Shown: one piece after another, positions 1 to 7,703 of the stretch
Layout of the letters: each line of letters opens with the position of its first letter
Position numbering within the stretch: position 1 is the stretch's first letter
Source: Chitinophagales bacterium
GTDB lineage: Bacteria; Bacteroidota; Bacteroidia; Chitinophagales; Saprospiraceae
Reading direction: 5' to 3'
NCBI GenBank assembly: GCA_013297575.1
Contig: JAAFHO010000017.1
Coordinates: forward strand, 1-21,898
DNA: 21,898 nucleotides
Position numbers and translations under genes: made by a program
The notes under the pieces: model-generated
What the model saw: the letters and a program-made list of their open reading frames with translations, nothing else
Databases searched by the model: none
Told to the model about the DNA's origin: nothing

Positions 1-252
1 TTTGTTCGGGTTGCGGTTATCGCCCTCTGGACGTGGTGGCCTGTTGTTGCCTTCTGGTCGAGGCGGACGGTCACCGCCGCCTGGTTTGTTCGGGTTGCGG
101 TTATCGCCTTCTGGACGCGGCGGCCTGTTGTTGCCTTCTGGCCGAGGCGGACGGTCACCACCACCTTGTTTGTTTGGGTTGCGGTTATCGCCTTCTGGAC
201 GCGGTGGCCTGTTGTCACTTTCTGGACGAGGCGGGCGGTCTCCGCCACCACT
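1..252 (-). repeat. Three tandem copies of an 84 bp coding repeat in the ricT tail
   Basis: Units start at 1, 85 and 169, giving a period of exactly 84 bp (28 codons). The first two copies differ at only a few positions; the third is more diverged toward its right end. The encoded unit is rich in Pro, Arg, Gly and Asn, with the submotifs GGGDRPPRPEG and DNRNPNK. The period keeps the reading frame, so gain or loss of units would change only tail length. The array may extend beyond the window. Confidence 0.9.
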
Positions 253-1506
253 TTTATTATTGGGTCGGTTATCGCGGCGTTGTTGTTGTGGAGCACCTTT
301 GCCTGCACGTTGTTGGTCGGCCTGTTCGGCGCGTTCCACAGCGGCGGCGGCGGTATCCCCACGGTCATTTTTCTTCTTTTTCTTCTTTTTCTTGCGTTTT
401 TCGAGTGGGAGCTGGATCACATTGTCCACATTTTCGAAGTCTGGTTCGTATTCTTCCACTTCTTCTACCCCAGATGGTGGCGCCATTGCTAAAATATCAT
501 CCAAGCTATTTGGGATATCACCATTTTTGATCATATCCATCGCATCCCACACTTGATCCACATGGAGCGCATAGAACTTGATTTTATTGTCGATATAAGC
601 ATAAAACATCAGCCGCTTAAACACGTCGGTTTTCATCAAAACGGCTAATCCTGCTTTTGTTTTTAGTTTATCTGCTTTATCTGGAAAATCTTCTAACGCA
701 TCTATATAAGTATCGAGTTCGTAGTTGAGGCAACATTTAAGGCGGCCACACATACCCGATAGTTTAGTTTGATTAATCGCCAGGTTTTGGTAACGAGCGG
801 CGGCTGTATTTACCGATTTAAATTCGGAGAGCCAAGTAGAGCAACACAGTTCGCGACCACAATTGCCAAGTCCGCCGATACGTGCGGATTCCTGCCGGGC
901 ACCAATTTGGCGCATTTCAATTTTTACCTTAAATTCTTTTGCGTAGTGCCGGATCAATTCTCGGAAATCTACGCGGCCTTCTGCAGTGTAAAAAAAGGTG
1001 CATTTACGGCCATCACCCTGAAATTCGATGTCGCAAACTTTCATTTGCAGATCAAGTGTACGGGCAATAGTACGCGCCTTTACCATAACACCTTTCTCTT
1101 CTTTGCGCAATTCGTCGAGGCGTTCTACATCGCGTTCGTGCGCTTTACGGATCACTGCGCCGAGGCGAGCGTCGTTTTTAATACGCTTGCGTTTCATTTG
1201 CATGCGTACTAATTCGCCAGAAAGCGAAATCTTTCCTAAATCATAACCACCCGAAGCGGATTCCACCAGTACAAAATCGCCAGTGGTTGTACGTGTAAAT
1301 GGAGGATTTTTAAAAAAATCTTTGCGAGAACCATTTTTAAAAGAAACTTCTACCACATCAAAAGGTATCGTATCCGAAATCCCCATCGCCGTTATCCAAT
1401 CAAAAGTATTGTGTCTATTACAACCACCCGTGGAACATCCCCCATTTGATCCGCATCCGCCTACGCTATCTTTCCCGGTGGAACAAGAACATCCTGAACA
1501 AGCCAT
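1..1506 (-). CDS. ricT: RicT/YaaT-like PSP1-domain protein, 3' end cut by window edge
   Basis: PSP1-domain protein of the RicT (YaaT) family. In Bacillus the Ric complex binds Fe-S clusters and affects RNase Y-dependent mRNA processing; the role in Bacteroidota is less clear. The first 29 residues hold seven cysteines (3, 6, 8, 18, 24, 29 and neighbours in a Gly/Ser-rich context), followed by NTFDW, a start typical of Bacteroidota RicT. The PSP1 core carries the family's paired cysteine motifs CGRELCC (216-222) and CGRLKCC (253-259). After about residue 370 comes a Lys-rich stretch, then a Pro/Arg/Gly/Asn-rich tail with a 28-residue unit repeated three times (about 419-502) that continues past the window edge. 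No stop codon is seen, so the length is at least 502 residues, longer than the roughly 300-450 I would expect for the core plus a short tail. The ATG at 1504-1506 fits the Cys-rich N-terminus exactly. The function is inferred from family membership. Confidence 0.9.
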   Translation of the reverse strand, partial: MACSGCSCSTGKDSVGGCGSNGGCSTGGCNRHNTFDWITAMGISDTIPFDVVEVSFKNGSRKDFFKNPPFTRTTTGDFVLVESASGGYDLGKISLSGELVRMQMKRKRIKNDARLGAVIRKAHERDVERLDELRKEEKGVMVKARTIARTLDLQMKVCDIEFQGDGRKCTFFYTAEGRVDFRELIRHYAKEFKVKIEMRQIGARQESARIGGLGNCGRELCCSTWLSEFKSVNTAAARYQNLAINQTKLSGMCGRLKCCLNYELDTYIDALEDFPDKADKLKTKAGLAVLMKTDVFKRLMFYAYIDNKIKFYALHVDQVWDAMDMIKNGDIPNSLDDILAMAPPSGVEEVEEYEPDFENVDNVIQLPLEKRKKKKKKKKNDRGDTAAAAVERAEQADQQRAGKGAPQQQRRDNRPNNKSGGGDRPPRPESDNRPPRPEGDNRNPNKQGGGDRPPRPEGNNRPPRPEGDNRNPNKPGGGDRPPRPEGNNRPPRPEGDNRNPNK

Positions 1507-1548
1507 TAATATATATCTAGTTTTGAGATTCGTGAATGAATAGTACTT

Positions 1549-1567
1549 ATTACTCCCATAGAGTAAT
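1549..1567 (-). promoter_or_regulatory. Small hairpin at the predicted 5' end of the ricT mRNA
   Basis: ATTACTC (1549-1555) and GAGTAAT (1561-1567) form a perfect 7 bp stem with a 5 nt loop. The hairpin lies just downstream of the predicted ricT start point (about 1570) on the minus strand. It could be a 5' stabilising stem-loop or an operator near +1. The structure is read from the sequence; any role is inference. Confidence 0.4.
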
Positions 1568-1577
1568 TAAATCGGTG

Positions 1578-1609
1578 CAATATTACACAGTAATTTCAAT
1601 ATGGGCAAA
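1578..1609 (-). promoter_or_regulatory. Candidate Bacteroidota-type promoter of ricT
   Basis: On the minus strand, TTTG (1609-1606) and TAATATTG (1585-1578) are separated by exactly 20 bp. This matches the Bacteroidota layout TTTG-N19-21-TAnnTTTG with one mismatch in the -7 box. The -33 box is the end of the T run that also follows the 1616-1639 hairpin, so incoming transcription would stop where this promoter begins. Confidence 0.55.
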
Positions 1610-1639
1610 AAAAAAGCGCGCTGCTCGTTTGCAGCGCGC
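1607..1639 (-). terminator. Intrinsic terminator on the minus strand, upstream of ricT
   Basis: GCGCGCTGC (1616-1624) pairs perfectly with GCAGCGCGC (1631-1639) around a 6 nt loop. On the minus strand the stem is followed by nine T. This is a strong factor-independent terminator signature. No coding sequence on the minus strand feeds into it: the next gene to the right (from 2141) reads away from it. It therefore ends either a small RNA or read-through antisense transcription. Confidence 0.75.
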
Positions 1640-2118
1640 CGGTTTCCCGTATATAATCTCATGAAAAGTGGCAAATCTGTGTGTCAACATTTTACATCTC
1701 TAAACGTACTGCGTCGTGTTCTTATTTCTTATTGACGTTACAAAAGTGCGGAAGTTTCACAAACTGCGCAAGTGCGTTTTTTTCAATTTGTTGAAAAATA
1801 CAAAAATGCTTAAAATTTAAAAAAACGGTATTAAATCAAAAAGGAACGGTTTTTTAGCCACTATTGTAATATAAAAAACACATAAAAGTCCCCTATTTGT
1901 TGAAAAAACGTACCCAAAAATGGGTATAAAAAAAATGAAAAAAGTTGAAATTTAGCATTTTGTTAAGAAAAAAAAGGTAAAAATTATTTAAAAAACTTTT
2001 GAAACACCCCTAAAAATCAATGTAACAAACAGCCCTTTTTTACTTTTTTTTTGAACTAAGGATTTATTCGTACGCTCGAACCAGTTTTGACGACGAGTAA
2101 TCTCGCACAAAAAAATAC

Positions 2119-2126
2119 TATCTTTG
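2119..2126 (+). promoter_or_regulatory. -7 box TATCTTTG upstream of the first permease
   Basis: Perfect match to the Bacteroidota -7 consensus TAnnTTTG, 14 bp before the permease ATG. The predicted start point near 2131-2133 leaves a leader of about 10 nt. No TTTG lies at the usual 19-21 bp upstream; the nearest (2086-2089) is about 29 bp away, so the -33 element is weak or different. Confidence 0.5.
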
Positions 2127-2140
2127 CATAAAAAACAACG

Positions 2141-3529
2141 ATGCCCAATCAAAAATATACCCTCCAGACCGCTACTGCCATTATTATTGCCAATATGATC
2201 GGTACAGGTGTGTTTGCCGCTTTATTTTTCCAAGTGGATAGTTTGCCATCGGGAAGTGCTATTCTTATCCTTTGGTTGGCTGGCGGCATTGTGGCATTAA
2301 GCGGTGGATTATGCTATGCAGAACTGACGGGCTTGTTTCCCCGCTCTGGTGGAGAATATGAGTACCTAACCAAGATGTACCACCCCGCTTTAGGCTTCTC
2401 TACTGGTATATGTACTTTGATTGTTGGGTTTGCTGCACCTATGGCTGGCTCAGCACTCAACCTGGGTAATTATTTTGCGCCGATCATTGGCTTAGAGTTG
2501 GACTCGCAGGGCACGAAATGGATTGGCGTTGCTAGTATTGTAGTGGTTACGCTGGTGCAATTGTTTGGCGTTCGGGTTGGCAGTTTATTCCAAAATATTT
2601 CTACGGCATTTAAATTAGTATTGATCGGCATTTTTATCTCATTGCCATTGTTATTGCCGCACCATACACCCTCAAATGTATCCTTTGCCCTCAATGCTCA
2701 GACAACGAGTCAGGTGTTTTCGGGCAGTTTTTTTTCGTGTTTGGCACTCTTGTATTTTTCCTATACGGGCTGGAACTCGTCGGTGTATATTTCCTCCGAT
2801 ATCGAAAACCCGCAACGCAACCTGCCTTTATCTATATTGGTGGGCATTGTGGTGGTAACGGCCATTTATTTACTCCTCAATTTTACGTTTTTACACGTGT
2901 GTAGCATGGAGGAAATTAAATTGGGCGGATCTAGTGTAGGCAATACCGTAGTTCATAAATTATTTGGAGAACGTAGTTTTGGCGGTATTCGGGTGCTGGA
3001 TTGGTTTTCGGCCTTGATGAGTTTTGCGCTTTTGGCTACTTTAAATGGCTATATTATAACGGCCTCGCGGGTGGCGGAGGTAATGGGTAAGGATTATCCT
3101 ATGTTTAAGGCGTTATCGCGTACTTGGCCCAATGGTTCACCTTATTTGGCAGCCGTGGTGATGGGCGGTATTACAGTTTTGTTTACGTTATTATCTGATT
3201 TCAAATCGCTGCTCGATTTTGTGGGATTCTCCTTGGCTATTTTTGCTTCGTTATCGGTATTTGGCATTTATATTATGCGTTGGAAGCACCCCGACTGGCC
3301 GCGCCCGTTCAAGGCATGGGGGTATCCGGTGACACCTTTGATTTTTTTGGCCATTAATTTGGCTATGATCTATTATAGTGTGGTGGTGTTGTATGATGGT
3401 AATTTTTGGTATGGCTATAATGCGGAAGGCCACATTACGATTAGCCCACTATCGGCTTCCGTGATCGTCATATTGCTTGGAATTGTGCCTTACTTTTTTC
3501 AAAAGAGCAAAGCACCCCACGCGGCCTAG
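2141..3529 (+). CDS. APC-superfamily amino acid permease
   Basis: Integral inner-membrane transporter of 462 residues, consistent with the 12-helix APC fold. The first helix carries the glycine-rich substrate-binding motif as MIGTGVF (about residues 19-25), and the second region has the usual SGGLCYAEL and PRSGGEYEYL segments. A conserved FSYTGWNSSVY segment lies near residue 210, and further hydrophobic spans continue to about residue 455. The C-terminus is short and basic. The family exchanges or imports amino acids or polyamines; the substrate cannot be told from sequence alone. The ATG follows a perfect -7 promoter box by a few bases, and no Shine-Dalgarno sequence is seen, as is common in Bacteroidota. 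The gene stands alone: ricT is divergent on the left and the fusion enzyme is convergent on the right. Confidence 0.9.
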   Translation: MPNQKYTLQTATAIIIANMIGTGVFAALFFQVDSLPSGSAILILWLAGGIVALSGGLCYAELTGLFPRSGGEYEYLTKMYHPALGFSTGICTLIVGFAAPMAGSALNLGNYFAPIIGLELDSQGTKWIGVASIVVVTLVQLFGVRVGSLFQNISTAFKLVLIGIFISLPLLLPHHTPSNVSFALNAQTTSQVFSGSFFSCLALLYFSYTGWNSSVYISSDIENPQRNLPLSILVGIVVVTAIYLLLNFTFLHVCSMEEIKLGGSSVGNTVVHKLFGERSFGGIRVLDWFSALMSFALLATLNGYIITASRVAEVMGKDYPMFKALSRTWPNGSPYLAAVVMGGITVLFTLLSDFKSLLDFVGFSLAIFASLSVFGIYIMRWKHPDWPRPFKAWGYPVTPLIFLAINLAMIYYSVVVLYDGNFWYGYNAEGHITISPLSASVIVILLGIVPYFFQKSKAPHAA

Positions 3530-3916
3530 GTACAGTGTAAAATAAGTTTTTACAAAAATTCAAAGCACTGTCCAATTTGCCCAATACGGTATGGGTTGAG
3601 CCGAGCGGCGTAGAATGAAGAGCCATTAGGCTCGAACTATGTTGTAGCGGCGGATTTCAATCCGCCCCAATGTTACGCAACCATTTGAGAGCCGTAGGCT
3701 CGGCACATATTCCGTAATTTTAAATCTTCAAAGACGTATTTTTTCACCATATAATACCTTGGACATCTGAAAAAATATGTATCGAGCCTAAGGCTCTCAT
3801 CAACTTGTTGTGCATCTGTCCGGCGGATTGAAATCCGCGGCTACAAGATGATCCGAGCCTAACGGCTCTTATATCATGCGTTATATTTTCATGTTTTTAA
3901 TCCCAAAATTGAACCA
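3530..3916. other. Convergent intergenic region with palindromic repeats
   Basis: This 387 bp gap lies between two genes that end toward each other. It is mostly occupied by six short GC-rich palindromes (separate entry). No open reading frame of note is visible. The palindromes probably also serve as bidirectional transcription barriers, since no classical stem plus T run was found at either gene end. Confidence 0.7.
3619..3869. repeat. Mirror-symmetric cluster of six palindromes (REP/MITE-like)
   Basis: Two palindrome types occur in the order A-B-C then C'-B'-A'. Type A/C is a GAGCC/GGCTC hairpin: 3620-3633, 3689-3701, 3784-3796 and 3855-3868. Type B contains a GCGGATT/AATCCGC core: 3649-3666 and 3823-3838. 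The flanks of B (TTGTAGC at 3642-3648) and B' (GCTACAA at 3840-3846) are also inverted relative to each other, so the left half (3619-3703) is roughly an inverted copy of the right half (3783-3869). Such intergenic palindrome pairs resemble REP/BIME elements mobilised by RAYT transposases. No transposase is present here, so this classification is inference. Confidence 0.75.
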
Positions 3917-6595
3917 TCATTTCCCATAACGCAATCCATACCCAAACTTATACAGTGGGTCTTTTGAATCGTAGGGTACATCTGTTTTTTGGTTGCGCAC
4001 CGCTTCCATACTCGAAGGTAGTTCAAAAGGTAATTTGCCCTCAGGATTTGCCTTGCCAAAAATTACGTCTAAGACTGCAGCATCACTCGCACCATAATTA
4101 GCCAATACTGCCCTTGCCGCTGCATTGATTTCTGGAAAAACCGCCGGGCGATCGAGGTATATATCCACGATAGTTGGCACTGCCTTACAAATATCAAGCA
4201 CCTCTTGTAGGTCTTTTCCTTTAAAATCAAGGTCTCCATGGTGAAAACCTTGCGCCATCGGGATATCGGTTTCTACTGCAACCCATGGAGTATTGAGGCG
4301 TACAATAGCCAAATCGGCCTGTTTGGGATCTGTCACTACTGTACCGTAAAGTGCAGCAACTTCTGGCGCAATATTTTTGACAAAAATTTTCAAGTTCTTT
4401 TTTTCAATTGGCAGTGTATTTTTAGTGTTTTTCAAAAGCGTCATAGAACGGCGTTGTGCAGCATCGGCTTCTTTTTGGAAATCTGCGTTGCCAACGATGT
4501 TTCTTACCTTTGATTCGTCCACAAAAGGCGCGTCAAAAAGTCCTAATTGAAATTTTTGGCGCAACAAACGGCGCACAGATTGGTCAATGCGCGATTCTTG
4601 CAATCCGCCTTCTTTCACTAAATCCATGACGTGCTGCGGGCAGTTTTCGCCACCAAACTGGTCAACACCTGCTTCAATTGCTTTTTTAACGCGCTCCTTT
4701 TCGCTCAATTTTTCCACGCCCCATGCACGGGCAGGCCAAGTAAAATTAGGTGCTTTCAAATCAGTGATCAACCCCCAATCGGTACAAACCACCCCGTCGT
4801 ATTTATACTTTTCGCGGAGGAGTTTTGTAATAATACTTTTGTTGAACGACATGGCGACCTCTTCGTCTGTTTGTCCAACCGGTATGCCATAATAAGGCAT
4901 AATGGCCGCAGTACCTGCTTTGAAAGCAGCCTCAAAGGGAATTAAGTGATAATCGAAATTTTTACCTGGGTAAATCTGCCCCTTTTGGAAAGGAAAATGC
5001 GGATCAAGCCCCTCTTTTTGAGGGCCGCCACCCGGGAAATGTTTGGTCATACAAGCCACACCGTTCTTCATATCATTGCCCTGTAAGCCCTTGATATATG
5101 CTGTTACCATGCGAGCCGTCAGGTTAGCATCTTCGCCGAAAGCACCACTGATACGCGGCCAACGCGGCTCAGTAGCAAGGTCAATTTGCGGATGTAGGCT
5201 TTCGCGGATACCGATGGCCGTGTATTCCTGTCGTACAATATCGGCAAAGCGCTCCATCAATTTTTCATCACCAATGGCTGCAAAGCCCGGTGTTTCAGGC
5301 CACATCGAAAAACTCTTAGCGGCCATAGCAAAAATATTGTTGCTAAAATGGTTGCGCGGGTCACTTGCGATAGTTACCGGAATACCAAGGCGGGTTTTAG
5401 CGGCTGCCTGTTGCAGATTATTGTACCATTTTGCGGTCATAACAGGTTCTTCGGGAATTTGCCAAAGGTTGAAATGGGTCATTTTGAGGTTGTTCATGTG
5501 GTCTAGTGCAGCGGGACTAAATGCGGCAAAACCTTTTACTGCTTTATCTGGATTGAACGGTAAGCTGCCATCGACATTGATAGGTGCGCCGTTAATAAAC
5601 ATCATGCCTGCCTTTTCTTCCAAATTCATTTGAGACAGAAGATCTTCCACGCGTTTTTCAAGCGGTTGGGCTGCATCTTCGTAAATGTCTTTTTTACCGT
5701 TGTGGTTGAGGTCGCGGTAGTCGCGCATAAAGCCTTGTGTATCAAGCCATTCACCAAAACGCTCGATCCAGTTATCTGTCGGCATATTTTGTTTGCGCAT
5801 CCCAAATCCGTGTCCACCAGACGGATAAATGTGCATTTCAATACTTTTTTCGGCTGCATTCCACTGATCGTACAAAGCGGTGCATTGTTTTTGGAAACCA
5901 AAATTATCGTCGCTCGCTACCGCTACAAAGAGCGGGGGAGCATTGTCGGGTACTTTTGTGGTGTTTACGACATGCAGCGCAGGATAAATAGGGGCGGAAA
6001 AATCCGGTCTATTGGCCGATGTATATTCAAAGGCTGCGGAAGCGGCTACCGTCCCGCCCGCAGAAAAGCCCATAATACCGATGCGGTTAGGTTTTACACC
6101 GAACTCGGCAGCATGTTGGCGTACACAATTGATCGCCTCCAAACCATCAGCCTTTGCAAGGGCAATAACAGGTGCCATATCCTTGTCCATTTGGTCGCGA
6201 TTTTTTACTTTTTGGATAAATTCCATTACAGGATCGTTGCCGGTTGGTACAAGTCGGTAGCGCAACACAAAGGCTGCAATACCATGCTCGACGCACCATT
6301 TTGCCACATCATTGCCCTCGCTGTTGATGCTTAGGGTGTGAAAACCTCCACCCGGTGCAATGATCAATCCCGTTCCATTGGCTTTTTCAGGAGCAGGCAG
6401 GTAAACGGTAATGGTCGGAACCGATACGTTGGCCACTATTTCGGTATTGAAAATAGGGGAAAATGTAGATTTCTCTGGGTTTTCCCAAACCAAACCCGTG
6501 GGATTGGGCAGCGAACGTAGAGGGATTACTTTTTGGGAAAAAAGCAATATGGGCCATAGCAAGCACACAAGTGTACAAAATTTAGCAATATTCAT
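3917..6595 (-). CDS. Secreted esterase / glycoside hydrolase family 3 fusion enzyme
   Basis: An 892-residue two-enzyme fusion. An N-terminal signal peptide (about 1-20) is followed by an alpha/beta-hydrolase domain (about 45-290) like acetyl-xylan or feruloyl esterases. This domain has the oxyanion segment APGGGF, nucleophile elbow GFSAGG (S178), a likely acid at D229/D230 and H262 in GGHGFG. A linker resembling an EF-hand calcium loop (D295-x-N-x-N-G-x-x-D-x-x-E306) leads into a family 3 glycoside hydrolase. That part shows KHFPGGG and the nucleophile motif VVCTDWG with D606, then the second GH3 domain to the C-terminus (ending FGYGLRYG). It probably acts in the periplasm or outside the cell, removing acyl groups and exo-acting on a decorated beta-glycan such as xylan. 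The real substrate is not shown by the sequence. An AraC-type regulator is divergent. The ATG at 6593-6595 starts directly at the signal peptide. Confidence 0.92.
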   Translation of the reverse strand: MNIAKFCTLVCLLWPILLFSQKVIPLRSLPNPTGLVWENPEKSTFSPIFNTEIVANVSVPTITVYLPAPEKANGTGLIIAPGGGFHTLSINSEGNDVAKWCVEHGIAAFVLRYRLVPTGNDPVMEFIQKVKNRDQMDKDMAPVIALAKADGLEAINCVRQHAAEFGVKPNRIGIMGFSAGGTVAASAAFEYTSANRPDFSAPIYPALHVVNTTKVPDNAPPLFVAVASDDNFGFQKQCTALYDQWNAAEKSIEMHIYPSGGHGFGMRKQNMPTDNWIERFGEWLDTQGFMRDYRDLNHNGKKDIYEDAAQPLEKRVEDLLSQMNLEEKAGMMFINGAPINVDGSLPFNPDKAVKGFAAFSPAALDHMNNLKMTHFNLWQIPEEPVMTAKWYNNLQQAAAKTRLGIPVTIASDPRNHFSNNIFAMAAKSFSMWPETPGFAAIGDEKLMERFADIVRQEYTAIGIRESLHPQIDLATEPRWPRISGAFGEDANLTARMVTAYIKGLQGNDMKNGVACMTKHFPGGGPQKEGLDPHFPFQKGQIYPGKNFDYHLIPFEAAFKAGTAAIMPYYGIPVGQTDEEVAMSFNKSIITKLLREKYKYDGVVCTDWGLITDLKAPNFTWPARAWGVEKLSEKERVKKAIEAGVDQFGGENCPQHVMDLVKEGGLQESRIDQSVRRLLRQKFQLGLFDAPFVDESKVRNIVGNADFQKEADAAQRRSMTLLKNTKNTLPIEKKNLKIFVKNIAPEVAALYGTVVTDPKQADLAIVRLNTPWVAVETDIPMAQGFHHGDLDFKGKDLQEVLDICKAVPTIVDIYLDRPAVFPEINAAARAVLANYGASDAAVLDVIFGKANPEGKLPFELPSSMEAVRNQKTDVPYDSKDPLYKFGYGLRYGK

Positions 6596-6649
6596 TATTT
6601 GAAGTTAGATTTTTGATGATGGCGTTATTGCGCTTTAGGGGTTCGGGAA

Positions 6650-6657
6650 CAAAGGTA
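6650..6657 (-). promoter_or_regulatory. -7 box TACCTTTG for the esterase-GH3 gene
   Basis: A perfect TAnnTTTG match on the minus strand, about 55 bp before the ATG at 6595. The expected -33 position (about 6677-6681) has only a T-rich sequence and overlaps the first unit of a direct repeat, which suggests a promoter that needs an activator. Confidence 0.6.
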
Positions 6658-6678
6658 GGCGGGGCTTAAGTTTGTTTT

Positions 6679-6715
6679 TTGTAAAAATAAATCATATTCT
6701 TGTACAAATGAAACA
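6679..6715. promoter_or_regulatory. Direct repeat, candidate AraC-type operator
   Basis: TTGTAAAAATAAATCA (6679-6694) and TTGTACAAATGAAACA (6700-6715) match at 13 of 16 positions, with start-to-start spacing of 21 bp (two helical turns). A third partial copy, TTGTGCAAAT, starts at 6739. AraC-family regulators commonly bind such direct repeats next to the -35/-33 region. The first unit overlaps the expected -33 region of the fusion-enzyme promoter. The link to the divergent regulator at 6822 is inference from position. Confidence 0.5.
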
Positions 6716-6821
6716 TTTTTTAAGATATTTACGTTTTTTTGTGCAAATACTTGTTATAATTAAACAAAATGCTGTTGAATGTATCTGAGTTGATCGCCAT
6801 CATCACTAAATCTGCTATCTA

Positions 6822-7694
6822 ATGAAATTAGTAAATTTCCCCGGTCTATTTGGCGATGCGCAAGCGCCGTTTTTACAAGATTTCATTCACCATGAGGTTT
6901 TGGAAGTGCGGAGCAGCCTCTACAATTGGAAGATAACGGAGCATTTGCATACAGATTTGTATCAAATTTTTATTGTTAATGCTGGCGGCGGCTTATTGAT
7001 TTCGGGCAATAAAAAAATTGTGCTGAATACGCCTTGCGTTTTATTAATTCCCAACAATACGGTGCATGGTTTTGTCTTTCAAGCCAATGCGAAAGGAGAC
7101 GTGTTTACTTTTTCGGCTGGTTTCTTAGAGCGATTTATCAAAGCCAAACCCAATATTTTATCAGAATGGAACCAAATTCGTTATTATGATTGCGACGGAA
7201 AACATACATTGTGGCAATATTTAATGAACCTAAAAGATAGCATTATACAAGAGTTGAACACAGAAAATATGGAGAAACAGGCTTTTTTGCAGTGCTATTT
7301 TCAATTGTTGGTGCTCCATCTTTATCGAATTGGACTTGAATCCACCCCGCAGTTGATACAGACCAACAATCGCACCCTAGATTACTTCCATGCTTTTCAG
7401 GACAGTATTAAGCAGTCATTGCCTCAAGTCAAATCCATTCGCGAATATGCTCAACAGATGAACATCACACCGATACATCTTAACCGCATTTGCCGATCTG
7501 TGGCTCAAAAATCGGCCTTAGAAGTTGTGCATAGTTACCGGTTAGAAGAAGCAAAAAAATATTTGTTGGAAACAGTGTATTCCATTTCTGAAATTTCGTA
7601 TTTCTTAGATTTCAATGATCCCGCGCATTTTTCAAAACAATTTAAAAAGTGGGTGGGTCTTTCACCGTCGGATTTTAAGAAGCGACAATTGTAG
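6822..7694 (+). CDS. AraC-family transcriptional regulator
   Basis: A 290-residue cytoplasmic regulator with an N-terminal cupin-like sensor region (about 30-110, with HTDLYQIF and a glycine turn) and a C-terminal AraC double helix-turn-helix (about 190-290). The second HTH ends in the typical DFNDPAHFSKQFKKWVG and LSPSDFKKR segments of the family. It probably senses a sugar-derived ligand and controls the divergent esterase-GH3 gene, because a direct repeat lies between the two at that gene's promoter. The start at 6822 gives the expected AraC length. A TATAAT-like box (6755-6760) lies upstream, but I could not assign a clear promoter. The gene ends just before a hairpin shared with the convergent permease. 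Confidence 0.92.
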   Translation: MKLVNFPGLFGDAQAPFLQDFIHHEVLEVRSSLYNWKITEHLHTDLYQIFIVNAGGGLLISGNKKIVLNTPCVLLIPNNTVHGFVFQANAKGDVFTFSAGFLERFIKAKPNILSEWNQIRYYDCDGKHTLWQYLMNLKDSIIQELNTENMEKQAFLQCYFQLLVLHLYRIGLESTPQLIQTNNRTLDYFHAFQDSIKQSLPQVKSIREYAQQMNITPIHLNRICRSVAQKSALEVVHSYRLEEAKKYLLETVYSISEISYFLDFNDPAHFSKQFKKWVGLSPSDFKKRQL

Positions 7695-7703
7695 GTAAAA
7701 CAA

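Larger units (their letters stand above)
1507..2140. other. Long AT-rich intergenic region between divergent ricT and permease genes
   Basis: No convincing gene is visible in these 634 bp. The left 130 bp hold the ricT leader, a candidate ricT promoter and a strong terminator-like hairpin. The stretch 1740-2060 is dominated by A and T runs and contains one weak hairpin (TACCC/GGGTA at 1911-1926). The right end holds a -7-type promoter box for the permease. A small RNA ending at the 1607-1639 terminator is possible. Confidence 0.6.

Noticed and set aside
1..252. CRISPR-like regular repeats
   Set aside because: The 84 bp units are contiguous, with no spacers, and keep a coding frame.
769..1212. 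147-codon open frame on the plus strand inside ricT
   Set aside because: It is antisense to conserved RicT sequence including both CGR-Cys-Cys motifs and shows no family resemblance.
1740..2060. AT-rich tract as a possible replication origin
   Set aside because: No DnaA-box cluster was seen, and no dnaA, dnaN or rep gene is nearby.
5630..6334. 234-codon open frame on the plus strand inside the esterase-GH3 gene
   Set aside because: It is antisense to the conserved esterase core (GFSAGG) and linker; its composition looks like a reverse-strand shadow.
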